DNA of 64,000 bases from Halobacteriovoraceae bacterium (GTDB lineage: Bacteria > Bdellovibrionota > Bacteriovoracia > Bacteriovoracales > Bacteriovoracaceae), in the NCBI GenBank assembly GCA_002711995.1, contig PASN01000014.1, positions 248,001 to 312,000 of the forward strand, given 5' to 3'. A program made the position numbers and the translations under genes. Each line of letters begins with the position of its first letter. Position 1 is the first letter of the stretch. The notes beneath the pieces were generated by a model. It searched no databases and was not told the origin of the DNA. It worked only from the letters and a program-made list of their open reading frames with translations. Below, piece after piece: positions 16,810 to 25,502 of the stretch.

Positions 16810-17487
16810 GTGATGAACTATTTAATCACACTAATTCTGATATTTAGCACGGCCTCAAGCATGGCCTCTTTTAAAAACTTTGATGATAAGAGTTTAGGAA
16901 GAACCACTAAGCATCCAGTTATTTCAAAAAGGGTATTTCAGCGAACTGTTGAAAAAATGGGGATTGAGTTTTCCTACCTTGCTGACTCTTTCAACGAAAA
17001 GCTTTTAACTTATGCAGGGTGGGTTGACCCAACCTATGACCAAGCATTGGCCAGAAGGTGGGACACTGCCCAGGTTCTTGTATACAGAGGCATGGCACAC
17101 AGAAGAGAATTAGATCATGATGCCTTGGCCCTAGTGGTATGCCATGAACTTGGACACCTCTATGCAGGACATCCCCTCAAGAATGAGAATGACTTCATTG
17201 CAGCAGAGGGACAAGCAGACTACTTTGCCACAAAACATTGTATAAGAAAGGCCCTTGCTATCTTTGATGAGAACAATTTAGAGGAAAGGGCCATAGAGGC
17301 TGCAAAAGCTGTGGGAAAATTTCTAGCAAACAATTGGGGATATAAACATCCGCGAGTTGACACACCAGATGACTCTGTAGTCGAAGCAACCAACCTTAGC
17401 TACCCAACACCTCAATGTCGTTTTGATACTTATATGGCCGGGCTAAAAGGGGAGTTGCGCCCTAGATGTTGGTATGCAGAAGACTAG
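16810..17487 (+). CDS. Secreted zinc metallopeptidase (gluzincin-like)
   Basis: A 225-residue protein with a short signal peptide (first 20 residues, ending SSMAS). The zinc site is complete: HELGH (HExxH) near residue 115, followed about 20 residues later by AAEGQADYF, whose Glu would be the third ligand as in M48-like peptidases. Two cysteine pairs could form disulfides in the envelope. Substrate unknown. Its stop is adjacent to the stop of the convergent DUF2945 gene. The 170 bp upstream hold a probable promoter but no element I could define. Confidence 0.75.
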   Translation: MMNYLITLILIFSTASSMASFKNFDDKSLGRTTKHPVISKRVFQRTVEKMGIEFSYLADSFNEKLLTYAGWVDPTYDQALARRWDTAQVLVYRGMAHRRELDHDALALVVCHELGHLYAGHPLKNENDFIAAEGQADYFATKHCIRKALAIFDENNLEERAIEAAKAVGKFLANNWGYKHPRVDTPDDSVVEATNLSYPTPQCRFDTYMAGLKGELRPRCWYAED

Positions 17488-17700
17488 TCAGTCTGCTCTT
17501 TGTATTTCGGATTTGCTTTTAATAACCCTTTGGCCATCACTTTGTATAATCAAATAGCTAGGATAATCCTTAGAGGCCTTTCTTGAAACTTTCTCTCCAT
17601 CGATTGTTTTTTCGACGTCATGGTGAAAAACTTCTTCAACCTTCCCAGTGCCTTTTCCATTGCCCCAGTTCCATTGAACTTCTGTTCCTTCTTTTATCAT
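17488..17700 (-). CDS. DUF2945 / Tudor-like small protein
   Basis: A 70-residue soluble protein beginning MIKEGTEVQWNWGNGKGTGK, with the pattern of the DUF2945 family (also called the hypervirulence-associated protein Tudor domain): a Gly-rich first strand, KVEEVFHHDV, then SRKASKDYPSYLIIQSDG ending in a Lys-rich motif. These form a small beta barrel. Their function in bacteria is not established. ATG is preceded by AGGAG. It is convergent with the metallopeptidase gene. Confidence 0.8.
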   Translation of the reverse strand: MIKEGTEVQWNWGNGKGTGKVEEVFHHDVEKTIDGEKVSRKASKDYPSYLIIQSDGQRVIKSKSEIQRAD

Positions 17701-17811
17701 AATAAGTTTCTCCTGCTTAGGTTTCTTGGGAATAGATACAATATAGAGGCCAACCTTAGTTGATCGGAGAAGGTTAAAGAATCAAAAATTTCTGGATTGT
17801 TTAGGAATAAG

Positions 17812-17897
17812 TGGTGCACGGAGAGGGACTTGAGCCCTCACAGGCTTGCGCCCACATGGCCCTCAACCATGCGTGTCTACCATTCCACCACCCGTGC
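17812..17897 (-). tRNA. tRNA-Leu (anticodon GAG)
   Basis: Read on the reverse strand, GCACGGG at 17897-17891 pairs with the 3' end before an encoded CCA at 17814-17812. The D arm contains GGTAGACACGC. The anticodon stem CATGG/CCATG holds the loop TTGAGGG, so the anticodon is GAG, reading CUC and CUU leucine codons. A long variable arm and a T-arm with GGCTCAAGTCCC follow, as expected of a class II Leu tRNA of 86 nucleotides. Confidence 0.95.
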
Positions 17898-17906
17898 ATT
17901 CCGTAA

Positions 17907-17935
17907 ATTTAATAACTTAAGGACTTAATTGTCAA
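17907..17935 (-). promoter_or_regulatory. Sigma-70 promoter of tRNA-Leu
   Basis: On the reverse strand a perfect -35 box TTGACA (17935-17930) is followed after 17 bases by TTAAAT (17912-17907), which matches the -10 consensus at four of six positions. This places the start site within about ten bases of the mature tRNA 5' end at 17897. This is inferred from sequence only. Confidence 0.6.
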
Positions 17936-18009
17936 TCCAGAATTGCCTATTCGCTGAAATTTGCTTTAGAGGCGTGTTTCAATGTAAAATGTTTAGGTAA
18001 GGAGAAATA

Positions 18010-18516
18010 ATGAAAGCACTTGTTCTGGACGCTACTTATTTCCCAGTTAAGATCATTGATTGGAAAAAGGCCATGACTCTTTTCTTTACCGAAAGGGCAG
18101 AGGTTGTTGACTATCACGATGATGTTGAAATCCGATCCCCCTCAAGTTCATTCAAACTTCCAAAAGTTCTAAGGCTGTATAAAAAAGTTAACTCTATTGG
18201 GCAGGTGAAGTTCAACAGATCGAATGTGTTCTACCGTGATAAATTCAAATGTCAGTATTGTTATAAAAAGTTTTTGGCGGTCGATCTCACTCTAGATCAT
18301 GTCTTTCCTAAAAGCAGAGGTGGAGAAACAAGTTGGACCAACATTGTTGCCTGTTGTGGAAAATGCAATAGCAAAAAAGCAGACCGCACCCCAGAAGAGT
18401 GCGGCATCAAGCTTCTTAAAACTCCAAAAATGCCTGCCTGGTCTCCATTTTTATCTTTTAAACTTTCCAAAGCTGAACAAAAGATATTTGGCAGCTGGTT
18501 CAGCTTGCCCAGGTAA
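18010..18516 (+). CDS. HNH endonuclease
   Basis: A 168-residue cytosolic protein with a C-terminal HNH domain. The zinc cysteines are FKCQYC and CCGKCNSKKADR; between them is the catalytic block LTLDHVFPKSRGGETSW(T)N, with the His of DHV and the Asn of TNIV. The N-terminal 75 residues carry the sequence usual for free-standing chromosomal HNH proteins (KALVLDATYFPVKIIDW-type start). Such proteins occur in many bacteria outside restriction systems and have no agreed role. No methyltransferase is directly adjacent (the m5C enzyme is about 930 bp away with two genes between). Its end abuts the convergent oxidase gene. Confidence 0.88.
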   Translation: MKALVLDATYFPVKIIDWKKAMTLFFTERAEVVDYHDDVEIRSPSSSFKLPKVLRLYKKVNSIGQVKFNRSNVFYRDKFKCQYCYKKFLAVDLTLDHVFPKSRGGETSWTNIVACCGKCNSKKADRTPEECGIKLLKTPKMPAWSPFLSFKLSKAEQKIFGSWFSLPR

Positions 18517-18996
18517 TTACATTCTGCCGTGCTGGCCCATATCGGCTCTTTCTCCTTGAGACATGGCCCTCGCCATTTCGAAGAGCTTGGACATCGTTCC
18601 TTTTTCTGAGTCCCAGAATTCGCATTCTTTTACGTCAATTTTCATAAGTGCCAAGTGAGGATCGTCTTTGCCCTCAGGAAAATAGGCCTTTAAAGATGTG
18701 TCCCAGAATTTGTCTATGAGGGTTTTATCTCTTGTAAGGTTGGCGTCTCCTGAGACTGAAACAAATGTCTGATCTTCAGGGGAAGCGAATGAAACTCCAA
18801 CTTCATGATCGTGATTTATTTCTTCTACTTTATGAGTGTCGTCTTTGGTAAAAAAGTAGATGCTTCCATCAAATTCATTTTGAGTTAGCGCCATAGGACG
18901 GGATCGCAGCCTTCCTTGGTCAATTGTTGTTAACATTCCGTATTTGAGTGGCTTAATCATATCCCATAATTTTTCATGTTCAGCAGGGTGCAACAT
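18517..18996 (-). CDS. Pyridoxamine 5'-phosphate oxidase-family protein
   Basis: A 159-residue protein of the split-barrel flavin-binding family, close to the general stress protein 26 group. The features are YGMLTTIDQGRLRSRPM near residue 20, SIYFFTKDDTHKVEEI, and EVGVSFASPEDQTFVSVSG, the standard FMN-contact strands. It probably binds FMN or F420 and reduces or oxidises an unknown small substrate; it is not PdxH. It is transcribed away from the DUF167 gene, whose start lies close by. Confidence 0.85.
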   Translation of the reverse strand: MLHPAEHEKLWDMIKPLKYGMLTTIDQGRLRSRPMALTQNEFDGSIYFFTKDDTHKVEEINHDHEVGVSFASPEDQTFVSVSGDANLTRDKTLIDKFWDTSLKAYFPEGKDDPHLALMKIDVKECEFWDSEKGTMSKLFEMARAMSQGERADMGQHGRM

Positions 18997-19064
18997 TGTT
19001 TCTCCTTTTGTTTAATTTATCCTATTATTTAAGCAAAAACTGTTCCAAGGCAGGTGCAATAAAC

Positions 19065-19361
19065 ATGGCTGAAGAAGATTGGTATAGCCCTATTGGCGAG
19101 AATGAAGTGGTCATTCATCTAAAAGTCATTCCTGGCGCATCCAAAAATGAGGTAGTAGGGCCTTATGACGGAATGCTTAAGGTTAAGCTTTGCGCACCTC
19201 CGGTGGATGGAAAGGCAAATAAAGAACTCATAAAGTATTTATCAAAAATTACGCATAGCTCCAGGGGGGACTTTAAAATTTTAAGTGGATTGAAGTCTAA
19301 AACTAAAAAGATTCAGTGCAGGAGCAGTGTGGTGCCTTTTATTTCCGACTGTTTTGCATAA
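19065..19361 (+). CDS. YggU/DUF167-family protein
   Basis: About 98 residues from the ATG at 19065. The family motif V-I-P-G-A-S-K-N-E-V-V-G is followed by LKVKLCAPPVDGKANKELIKYL and then GLKSKTKKIQ, matching the conserved DUF167 fold (YggU). These small proteins are widespread and of unknown function. An upstream extension to 18996 is possible but adds sequence that does not resemble the family. The C-terminus is slightly longer than usual, with a hydrophobic tail VVPFISDCFA. Confidence 0.85.
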   Translation: MAEEDWYSPIGENEVVIHLKVIPGASKNEVVGPYDGMLKVKLCAPPVDGKANKELIKYLSKITHSSRGDFKILSGLKSKTKKIQCRSSVVPFISDCFA

Positions 19362-19445
19362 ATATATGGACAGAAGATTTCAAGGAAAGCTAGAATAATC
19401 AAAGACTTATCTTAAATAAATATGATTGAGAACAGAGGCCTATAA

Positions 19446-20552
19446 GTGAATAAAGAGAGCTTTAATTTTATTGATTTGTTCAGCGGTTGCGGTGGTTTTT
19501 CCAATGGACTTGAACTTGCTGGACATAAATGTCTTCTCGGAGTGGATATTGACAAGGACGCTATTGAGTCCTTTAAAGTGAACCATCCCAACGCCCAAGG
19601 GCATGTGATGGACATCCACAAGTTGACCAAACCTGTCCTTGAAAAGATCCTTGATGGCCAACAGGTTGATATGGTTGTTGGTGGCCCACCTTGCCAAGGC
19701 TTTAGCACTGTTGGAAGAGGGGATGCTGAAGATACAAGAAACTCCCTTTTTAAACAATTTGTAAGAGTTGTTAAAATTACCCAGCCAAAAGTTGTACTTT
19801 TTGAAAACGTGACAGGGATTCTCGCGAAGAAAAACGAACAGACCTTGAAAGCAATTTTCAAATCATTCGAAAGACTTGGCTACAACATGGACGCTAGAGT
19901 GATGTCCGCAGATGAATACAATGTCCCTTCCAAAAGAAGAAGGACCATTATTATGGGTGTGAAAGGTGGTCTTCCACAGTATCCTGAAGCGGCCAAGGGT
20001 CCGAAAGTGACTGTTGATCAGGTCCTTAAAAAATTAAGTAAAAGAAAGAAAGTTCATAATCATGAAGTGGAGAAAGCACAACTTGCCAATGAGCTGGATA
20101 AAAAAAGATTGAAGCATATTCCTGCAGGGGCTGGAATTCGTTATGAAAGAGATGAGCTAAAATACCTTCCAAAGAGACTTCGCTTTGATGTTAACTGGAA
20201 AGAGATTTCTGAGGGAAGATTTCGTCAAACAAAGCTTCAAAGACTAGCTTTAGATGCTCCTGCTCCTACTATTCTTACATCAAGAACCATGTATTACCAT
20301 CCAGTTGAGTGTAGATACCTTACAGTCAGGGAAGCGGCACTATGCCAAAGCTTTCCAATGAACTTTATTTTTAAAGGCTCTCAAACAGCTCAATTTAGAC
20401 AGATAGGGAATGCTGTCCCACCACTACTAGCAAAACACATTGGTGAAGAAATCAAAAAAATTGATTTTAGCAAAAAACAAAAAGTTGTCTTTGATAGAGA
20501 CAAGCTAGCTAAGTCCGCGTTCTCTTACAGAGAAAAACGACAATATGCTTAA
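19446..20552 (+). CDS. DNA (cytosine-5) methyltransferase, orphan
   Basis: A 368-residue enzyme that methylates cytosine C5 in DNA. Motif I is DLFSGCGGFSNGLELAG, motif IV is GGPPCQGFST with the catalytic Cys near residue 82, motif VI is VLFENVTG, and motifs IX and X are RYLTVREAALCQSFP and QIGNAVPP. The variable target-recognition region between about residues 190 and 275 is short, and the target cannot be read from it. Start is GTG at 19446. No restriction endonuclease lies next to it, so it is an orphan, likely regulatory or a defence remnant. Its last 8 bp overlap the start of the AmpG-like gene, implying translational coupling. Confidence 0.93.
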   Translation: MNKESFNFIDLFSGCGGFSNGLELAGHKCLLGVDIDKDAIESFKVNHPNAQGHVMDIHKLTKPVLEKILDGQQVDMVVGGPPCQGFSTVGRGDAEDTRNSLFKQFVRVVKITQPKVVLFENVTGILAKKNEQTLKAIFKSFERLGYNMDARVMSADEYNVPSKRRRTIIMGVKGGLPQYPEAAKGPKVTVDQVLKKLSKRKKVHNHEVEKAQLANELDKKRLKHIPAGAGIRYERDELKYLPKRLRFDVNWKEISEGRFRQTKLQRLALDAPAPTILTSRTMYYHPVECRYLTVREAALCQSFPMNFIFKGSQTAQFRQIGNAVPPLLAKHIGEEIKKIDFSKKQKVVFDRDKLAKSAFSYREKRQYA

Positions 20553-21768
20553 GCAGATTCTAAATGTAAAAATGCTAACGACACTCCTTCAAGGGGTGTC
20601 TGCAGGGCTTCCTCTTCTTCTCGCTGGCTCCACTCTTCAGGCGTGGATGAGGGAGTCTGACGTAAGTCTTGCCACGATAGGTGTCTTTGCTTTGGCCGGG
20701 CTTCCATACAGTCTAAAGTTTCTATGGTCTCCGTTAATAGACAGATATGCCCTGCCTTTTTTGACACGAAGGCGTGCCTATATATTTCTTTTTCAGGTAT
20801 TGCTTTTGGCCATGTTCTTTTCTATTGGGGTGCTAGATCCTAAAACACAAACAGGGCTATTCGCATTGTTCGTGGTTGTGATTACTTTCTTTAGCGCTTC
20901 TCAAGACATCGTTATTGACGCCTACAGAAGAGAGGCATTGACTGACGAAGAATTAGGTCTTGGGTCATCTCTTTATGTGACTGGCTACAGGGGAGCTTTG
21001 TGGATTTCAGGGGGCTTTGCTCTTTGGCTTGCCGATTTTATTTCATGGGGACAAGTGTACTGGGTCATGGGCTCTTTGATGGGACTTATGGCCATATCGA
21101 CGTTGTTTGCGCCTATAGAGGCAAAGGGAGAGGTTGCTCCTAAATCCCTTAAGGAAGCTGTCATAGAGCCTTTAATTGAGTTTTTTCAAAGAAAAGAAGC
21201 TTTAATAATTCTTCTTTTCGTTCTTTTATACAAGTTGGGCGATTCCATGGCAGCACACATGAGCATGCCTTTGTATATTGATCTTGGTTTTGACAAAACC
21301 CAGATTGCAGGGGTGGTTAAAACATTTGGAATTGCGGCCACAATTGGCGGTGGCCTCCTAGGGGGCGTTGCCATGCTTAAGCTTGGCATTGGAAAGTCAC
21401 TATGGATTTTTGGCCTACTACAAATGGTATCCACCGTGGGGTTCTCACTACTGGCCATGGCCGGAAGTAATTTATTGGTTCTTACTGGTGTTATTGCTTT
21501 TGAAAATCTTGCTTCCGGAATGGGCACGACTGCCTATATGGCCTACATGGCGAGCATAACAAATAGAAAGTTCACTGCCACCCAATACGCTCTTCTCACT
21601 TCTCTAATGGCACTACCAAGAACTCTTTTCTCTGCCGTTACAGGGGTCATGGTAGAGGGAATGGGCTATGTATGGTTTTTTGCTTTTTGCGCTTTTATAG
21701 CGCTCCCTGGGATGCTTTTGCTGTTTAAGGTTTCGCCTTGGGTGTCTAATACTGAAAGCAATGCATAA
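20545..21768 (+). CDS. ampG: AmpG-like MFS muropeptide permease
   Basis: A 407-residue inner-membrane protein with about twelve hydrophobic helices. The start carries the AmpG pattern: GVSAGLPLLLAGSTLQAW, then ALAGLPYSLKFLWSPLIDRY and TRRRAYIFLFQ. The later helix with ASQDIVIDAYRREAL is also typical. AmpG imports anhydro-muropeptides from the periplasm for cell-wall recycling, and in a predator would also take up prey wall fragments (inference). It overlaps the methyltransferase gene by 8 bp. Its last 23 bp overlap the end of the convergent ankyrin lipoprotein gene. Confidence 0.88.
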   Translation: MLKQILNVKMLTTLLQGVSAGLPLLLAGSTLQAWMRESDVSLATIGVFALAGLPYSLKFLWSPLIDRYALPFLTRRRAYIFLFQVLLLAMFFSIGVLDPKTQTGLFALFVVVITFFSASQDIVIDAYRREALTDEELGLGSSLYVTGYRGALWISGGFALWLADFISWGQVYWVMGSLMGLMAISTLFAPIEAKGEVAPKSLKEAVIEPLIEFFQRKEALIILLFVLLYKLGDSMAAHMSMPLYIDLGFDKTQIAGVVKTFGIAATIGGGLLGGVAMLKLGIGKSLWIFGLLQMVSTVGFSLLAMAGSNLLVLTGVIAFENLASGMGTTAYMAYMASITNRKFTATQYALLTSLMALPRTLFSAVTGVMVEGMGYVWFFAFCAFIALPGMLLLFKVSPWVSNTESNA

Positions 21769-22885
21769 GCTCTATCAGCTCATACCTTCTTTGGCTCTCT
21801 TCATTGTTTAAGCGTCTAAAAAAGAAACTTCCTGTATCAGGCAATACTGAACAAGCGTCGTAGACATTGTTATTTTGTTTGAAGGTTACTTGGGCGTTGT
21901 AGCCTCTGATTAAAAGATTTGCCATCGAATAGAATAGCTTGTTGGAGGCGTGCATAAGGGGTGTTTTACCTTTATCATCCACAAAGTTTGGGTCCGCCCC
22001 CGCATGCAATAGGGCTGCGGCCGCCTGAAGGTCATTGTTTTTTACGGCCTTTAGGATTGGAAGTGAGGTGTCTTGTTTTTCACCATTAGGACTCATTCCA
22101 TAAGAAAGCATAAGTTTAAGGAGTTTAGACCTCTGGACGTCGTTTTCAATGTCCAAGGCAAGATCAATGAGATTCATGCCGTTTGCTTTTTTGAGCAAAG
22201 AGCGGTTTTCAAAAAGATAGCTTAATAAGGAGCTGTTGTTGGCTGTGACGACCTCTTTTACTAAATCTCGATCAAGCTCCCTGTTTCGTATTTTTTTAAT
22301 GTCTTGAATAAGTTTTGACACAGCCTCAAGCCTAGCGCCTCTTGCGATAATTAGTTCTGGACAGTAAGAGTGGGTGCTTTCTAAGCACTGCAGTTTCGCA
22401 CCTTTTATAATTAGCTCTATGGCACTTGATTCGTCATGAAGTTCAATTGCTTTTATGAGGGCAGAGTCTCCAGTGTTGTCTTCAATATCAAGGTCAGGGC
22501 CAGCTCTCAACATCAGGGTGACTCTTGCCTTGCTCTTGCTCTCCAAGGCCAAGTGAAGAGGGGCCTCACCGAATTTATTCTTCAGGTTGAGATCTGGATT
22601 GTTTTCCAGGATTTCCTTTAAAATATATAGTTTGTTGTTTTTGAGGGCGTAGGTCAGTGGTGTTTCTCCGCCTGGCAAAATTGAGTCGATTGGAGTTGAT
22701 TTAAGGGCCTCTCTCACCATTAGAGATTCATTTGCCTCCAGGGCATTCAATAGAGATTGAGACTCCGAAACAGTCTCAGCTTTATGGAAAGAGTGAGAAG
22801 ACTTAGGTTTGTCTTGGTTCTCAACTTCTTTTCCGCAAGAAATAAGTAAGGCCATCATGGCCGCAGCAGCTATAACTTTAATCAA
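21746..22885 (-). CDS. Ankyrin-repeat lipoprotein
   Basis: A 379-residue lipoprotein: signal MIKVIAAAAMMALLISC ends in a LISC lipobox. Two ankyrin blocks follow. The first (about residues 65-165) includes GETPLTYALKNNKLYILKEI, FGEAPLHLALESKSKARVTL and GDSALIKAIELHDESS; the second (residues 265-335) includes LQAAAALLHAGADPNFVDDK and KTPLMHASNKLF. The region between is helical but less regular. Ankyrin repeats mediate protein binding, here in the periplasm or at the outer membrane. It is downstream of another lipoprotein gene, with a hairpin between them. Confidence 0.87.
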   Translation of the reverse strand: MIKVIAAAAMMALLISCGKEVENQDKPKSSHSFHKAETVSESQSLLNALEANESLMVREALKSTPIDSILPGGETPLTYALKNNKLYILKEILENNPDLNLKNKFGEAPLHLALESKSKARVTLMLRAGPDLDIEDNTGDSALIKAIELHDESSAIELIIKGAKLQCLESTHSYCPELIIARGARLEAVSKLIQDIKKIRNRELDRDLVKEVVTANNSSLLSYLFENRSLLKKANGMNLIDLALDIENDVQRSKLLKLMLSYGMSPNGEKQDTSLPILKAVKNNDLQAAAALLHAGADPNFVDDKGKTPLMHASNKLFYSMANLLIRGYNAQVTFKQNNNVYDACSVLPDTGSFFFRRLNNEESQRRYELIELMHCFQY

Positions 22886-22995
22886 TTCAACCTCACAATA
22901 GTAGTCTAAATTATAAGTGTTTTAGATATCGTGAGCTATAAGATTGTAAAAGTTATAGAGGTGTTAACGTGTTGATAATATTGAGTTTTAGAAGA

Positions 22996-23016
22996 CCAGG
23001 AAGGCATGCTTCCTGG
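22996..23016 (-). terminator. Probable terminator between two lipoprotein genes
   Basis: CCAGGAAG and CTTCCTGG form an 8-bp stem around GCATG. Read on the reverse strand the hairpin is followed by TCTTCTAAAA, a weak U-tract. It lies just downstream of the reverse-strand lipoprotein gene ending at 23032. Confidence 0.6.
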
Positions 23017-23031
23017 CCATTTAAGGGTGTT

Positions 23032-23682
23032 TTAAAATACTTTTGATTTATATCTTTTTGAATGCTTAAGCAGAGTTTTGAATTCTGGGTTGTCCTGAAT
23101 TTGTTTCATCGTAAGCATTAGAACTACTCCTGAGCCTTCGCCTTCATGGTTTGTTCTGATGTATGAGACAATGCCAATTTGCTTTCCATTCATTCTAAGT
23201 CTGAAAGGGATATCAAAAGGGATGTCCATTCCATCTGGAAGGCTAACAGGTATGAAAAAGCCAAAAACAGCATTTGAAGCATAAAAGGTGGTGTCCAAAA
23301 GTTTAGGCACATTTAACGCCAAGGCCGGTAGGGTTCCATCCATCGTAAAAGGAAATGGTCTTCCGTCTGGGAGAGTTTCCGCTGGAACAACTCTGAAATG
23401 ATCGCTTTCCACATCTCTTGGATCGAAAGCAACTTTAATAATCGTGCCTCCAAACTGAGCTGGTGAAATAGTGGCGCTCGAATACTGCATCTTTGGTATT
23501 GCCAAAGAAATTCCTGCGGCAATATCGACTTTTTCAAGCCCTACAGAGAGTACAATTTGTCCGTTTTGAACATTTAGTTTAGGCCCATCAACTCCAGGAA
23601 TTTTTGGAAGTTTTCCTTGGTTAAGGCATGAGGTTGAGATGAATAGCGCGAGGCCAAAAAGTAAGTAGTGAAGCTGTTTCAT
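23032..23682 (-). CDS. Lipoprotein of unknown function
   Basis: A 216-residue protein with a lipoprotein signal (MKQLHYLLFGLALFISTSC; S-T-S-C lipobox). The mature region is Pro/Gly-rich and alternates short hydrophobic strands, so it is probably a beta-sandwich. Motifs include LPDGMDIPFDIPFRLRMNGKQ and GIVSYIRTNHEGEGSGVVLM. I do not recognise the family. It stands alone with a terminator downstream. Confidence 0.75.
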   Translation of the reverse strand: MKQLHYLLFGLALFISTSCLNQGKLPKIPGVDGPKLNVQNGQIVLSVGLEKVDIAAGISLAIPKMQYSSATISPAQFGGTIIKVAFDPRDVESDHFRVVPAETLPDGRPFPFTMDGTLPALALNVPKLLDTTFYASNAVFGFFIPVSLPDGMDIPFDIPFRLRMNGKQIGIVSYIRTNHEGEGSGVVLMLTMKQIQDNPEFKTLLKHSKRYKSKVF

Positions 23683-23844
23683 ACGAATTCCCTTTCGAAA
23701 AAGTTTCTGTTGCTATTCCTATCGGCGTGTTCGAGTAAAGCTGTAGGCAAAAAGTCGATCAATAAAGGCTTTGCGCGATTTGTGGTTTCAGTATATATGG
23801 AAATTTTTATTGGTGACGTGGGTCATAGGCTAAAACCGTGAAAA

Positions 23845-23896
23845 AGCGCTATATTTTCGCTATATCTTCAAACAAATTTAGGTTGGTTAACCGACC
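23845..23896 (+). promoter_or_regulatory. Repeats upstream of the cytochrome oxidase operon
   Basis: In the 229-bp gap before the cytochrome c gene, CGCTATAT occurs twice in direct orientation (23848-23855 and 23859-23866, an 11-base period). Immediately before the AGGAGG ribosome site is GGTTGGTTAACCGACC (23881-23896), a near-perfect palindrome. These could be operators for the respiratory operon; nothing identifies the regulator. The rest of the gap shows no gene. Confidence 0.25.
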
Positions 23897-23911
23897 CTTT
23901 TAGGAGGAAAA

Positions 23912-24304
23912 ATGAAAATATCTCTAGTTATAGCAATGCTTTTTTCAGCAGCTTCAGCAATGGCCTTTGATGCCAAAAAAGAGTTTAGCACAAACTGTGC
24001 TGTTTGCCACAGCATCGGTGGTGGGGACAAAACTGGTCCTGACTTGGCTGGCGTTACAGAGAGAAGAGACGAGAAGTGGCTTATTAAATTTATTCAATAC
24101 GCTCCTGGAATGATTGATGGTGATCCAGAGGATGAGGAATATAAGACTCCAGACCCACTTGCCGTTAAAATATACAAAAAATACAAGCCAATTAAAATGA
24201 CCGAGCAAATGCTTGAGCCAGAACAAATCAAAAAGCTTTTAGCTTATATTAAAGAACAATCTAAAGGCAAAACTGCCAAGGGTAAGATTCTTGAAGTTAA
24301 GTAA
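23912..24304 (+). CDS. Small periplasmic cytochrome c
   Basis: A 130-residue class I cytochrome c with signal peptide MKISLVIAMLFSAASAMA. The heme site CAVCH is near residue 30, GPDLAGVTERRDEKWLI follows, and the axial Met is probably in PIKMTEQML near residue 95. The C-terminal helix is LLAYIKEQSK. It opens the caa3 oxidase operon behind a strong AGGAGG site and probably carries electrons to the oxidase. Its stop overlaps the ctaA start codon by 1 bp. Confidence 0.9.
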   Translation: MKISLVIAMLFSAASAMAFDAKKEFSTNCAVCHSIGGGDKTGPDLAGVTERRDEKWLIKFIQYAPGMIDGDPEDEEYKTPDPLAVKIYKKYKPIKMTEQMLEPEQIKKLLAYIKEQSKGKTAKGKILEVK

Positions 24305-25386
24305 TGGAAGATCTCTCTAAAGACACTAAGAGACAGGTAACAATCTGGCTGGGGGTGACCCTGGCCATGGTTCTTTGTATGGTGTTTATTGGCGGTGTGA
24401 CCCGCCTCACAGACTCCAGCCTTTCTATGGTTCAATGGCGACCGCTTCTTGGGGCCATTCCACCAATGAATGAGCAGGAGTGGTTGGAAGTATTTAAACA
24501 GTATCAACAATTCCCAGAATATAAGATTGTTAACAATAGGATGAACCTAGAAGAGTTTAAATTTATCTTTTTCTGGGAATACTTTCACCGCCTTTTTGGA
24601 AGACTGATTGGTTTGGTTTTTATCCTGCCTTATCTCTACTTCTTGGTTAGGAAAAAATTAAACAAGAAATGGAATCGTAAGCTTTTATTGGCCCTTGTGC
24701 TGGGTGGATCTCAAGGACTTCTTGGATGGTTCATGGTCAAAAGTGGACTTGTTGACAGGCCAGATGTTTCGCATTTTCGACTCGCTGCTCACTTTGGTTT
24801 GGCCTTGGTGATAATGGCATACATTTACTGGCTCATGCTTGAGTTAAAAAATAAGTCCTACGAGCTTTCTAAAAACATAGCTATAAAAGCTCGAAAGCTT
24901 ATGAGCTTTTTCGGACTGACAGTTGTTCTTCAAGTCATTTATGGGGCATTCGTCGCAGGACTGGATGCAGGAATTGGTTATAACACTTTCCCTAAAATGG
25001 GGAGGCATTGGATACCAACAGGTTTGAACTCCTACGATAGTTTCTGGCAATTCGCATTGGAGAGTAATACTGGGGTTCAGTTTATCCATAGATGTATCGG
25101 TTGGGTTCTATTTGCCTTCTGTATTTACTTTTTAATCTTTGCCTCCCGCAGTATAAAGAATGAAGTAATTAAAAGGGACTTCTACCTCTTGAGTGGAATG
25201 ATATTTGTTCAGTTCTGTCTTGGAGTGTTCACTATTTTAAGTAGAGTTGAGCTTTCCTTGGCGAGTGCCCACCAAATGGGAGCTTGTATTTTGGTTCTTC
25301 TGACAGTGAAGACCATTTTTGATTTGACCCAAGTCAATAAAACTGAAGACGTAGTCATAGAAAGCGCAAATAAAACAACTGCTTAG
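24304..25386 (+). CDS. ctaA: Heme A synthase (CtaA/COX15)
   Basis: CtaA hydroxylates the methyl group of heme O to the formyl group of heme A, in the inner membrane, for the aa3 oxidase. The 360-residue protein has about eight transmembrane helices. The first loop is the COX15 type: GGVTRLTDSSLSMVQWRPLL, then FFWEYFHRLFGRLIGLVF with a conserved His. The second half repeats the layout (VQFIHRCIGWVLF, ASAHQMGACILVLL). The long N-terminal loop with SGLS-type motif is as in alphaproteobacteria and mitochondria rather than Bacillus. It lies between cytochrome c and sco, in the oxidase operon. Confidence 0.92.
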   Translation: MEDLSKDTKRQVTIWLGVTLAMVLCMVFIGGVTRLTDSSLSMVQWRPLLGAIPPMNEQEWLEVFKQYQQFPEYKIVNNRMNLEEFKFIFFWEYFHRLFGRLIGLVFILPYLYFLVRKKLNKKWNRKLLLALVLGGSQGLLGWFMVKSGLVDRPDVSHFRLAAHFGLALVIMAYIYWLMLELKNKSYELSKNIAIKARKLMSFFGLTVVLQVIYGAFVAGLDAGIGYNTFPKMGRHWIPTGLNSYDSFWQFALESNTGVQFIHRCIGWVLFAFCIYFLIFASRSIKNEVIKRDFYLLSGMIFVQFCLGVFTILSRVELSLASAHQMGACILVLLTVKTIFDLTQVNKTEDVVIESANKTTA

Positions 25387-25502
25387 CGCAATTTATACTT
25401 GCCTGATTAACTTTTTAAAATCATAATCTGGGCAAGACAGAAACATTAAAATAGCCGTAATTTCATGATGGAATCGTGAACGCGACTATATGTGGAATAA
25501 AT

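Noticed and set aside
18010-18516. HNH gene as partner of the m5C methyltransferase
   Set aside because: Two unrelated genes, one on the other strand, separate them, and this HNH type is common outside restriction systems.
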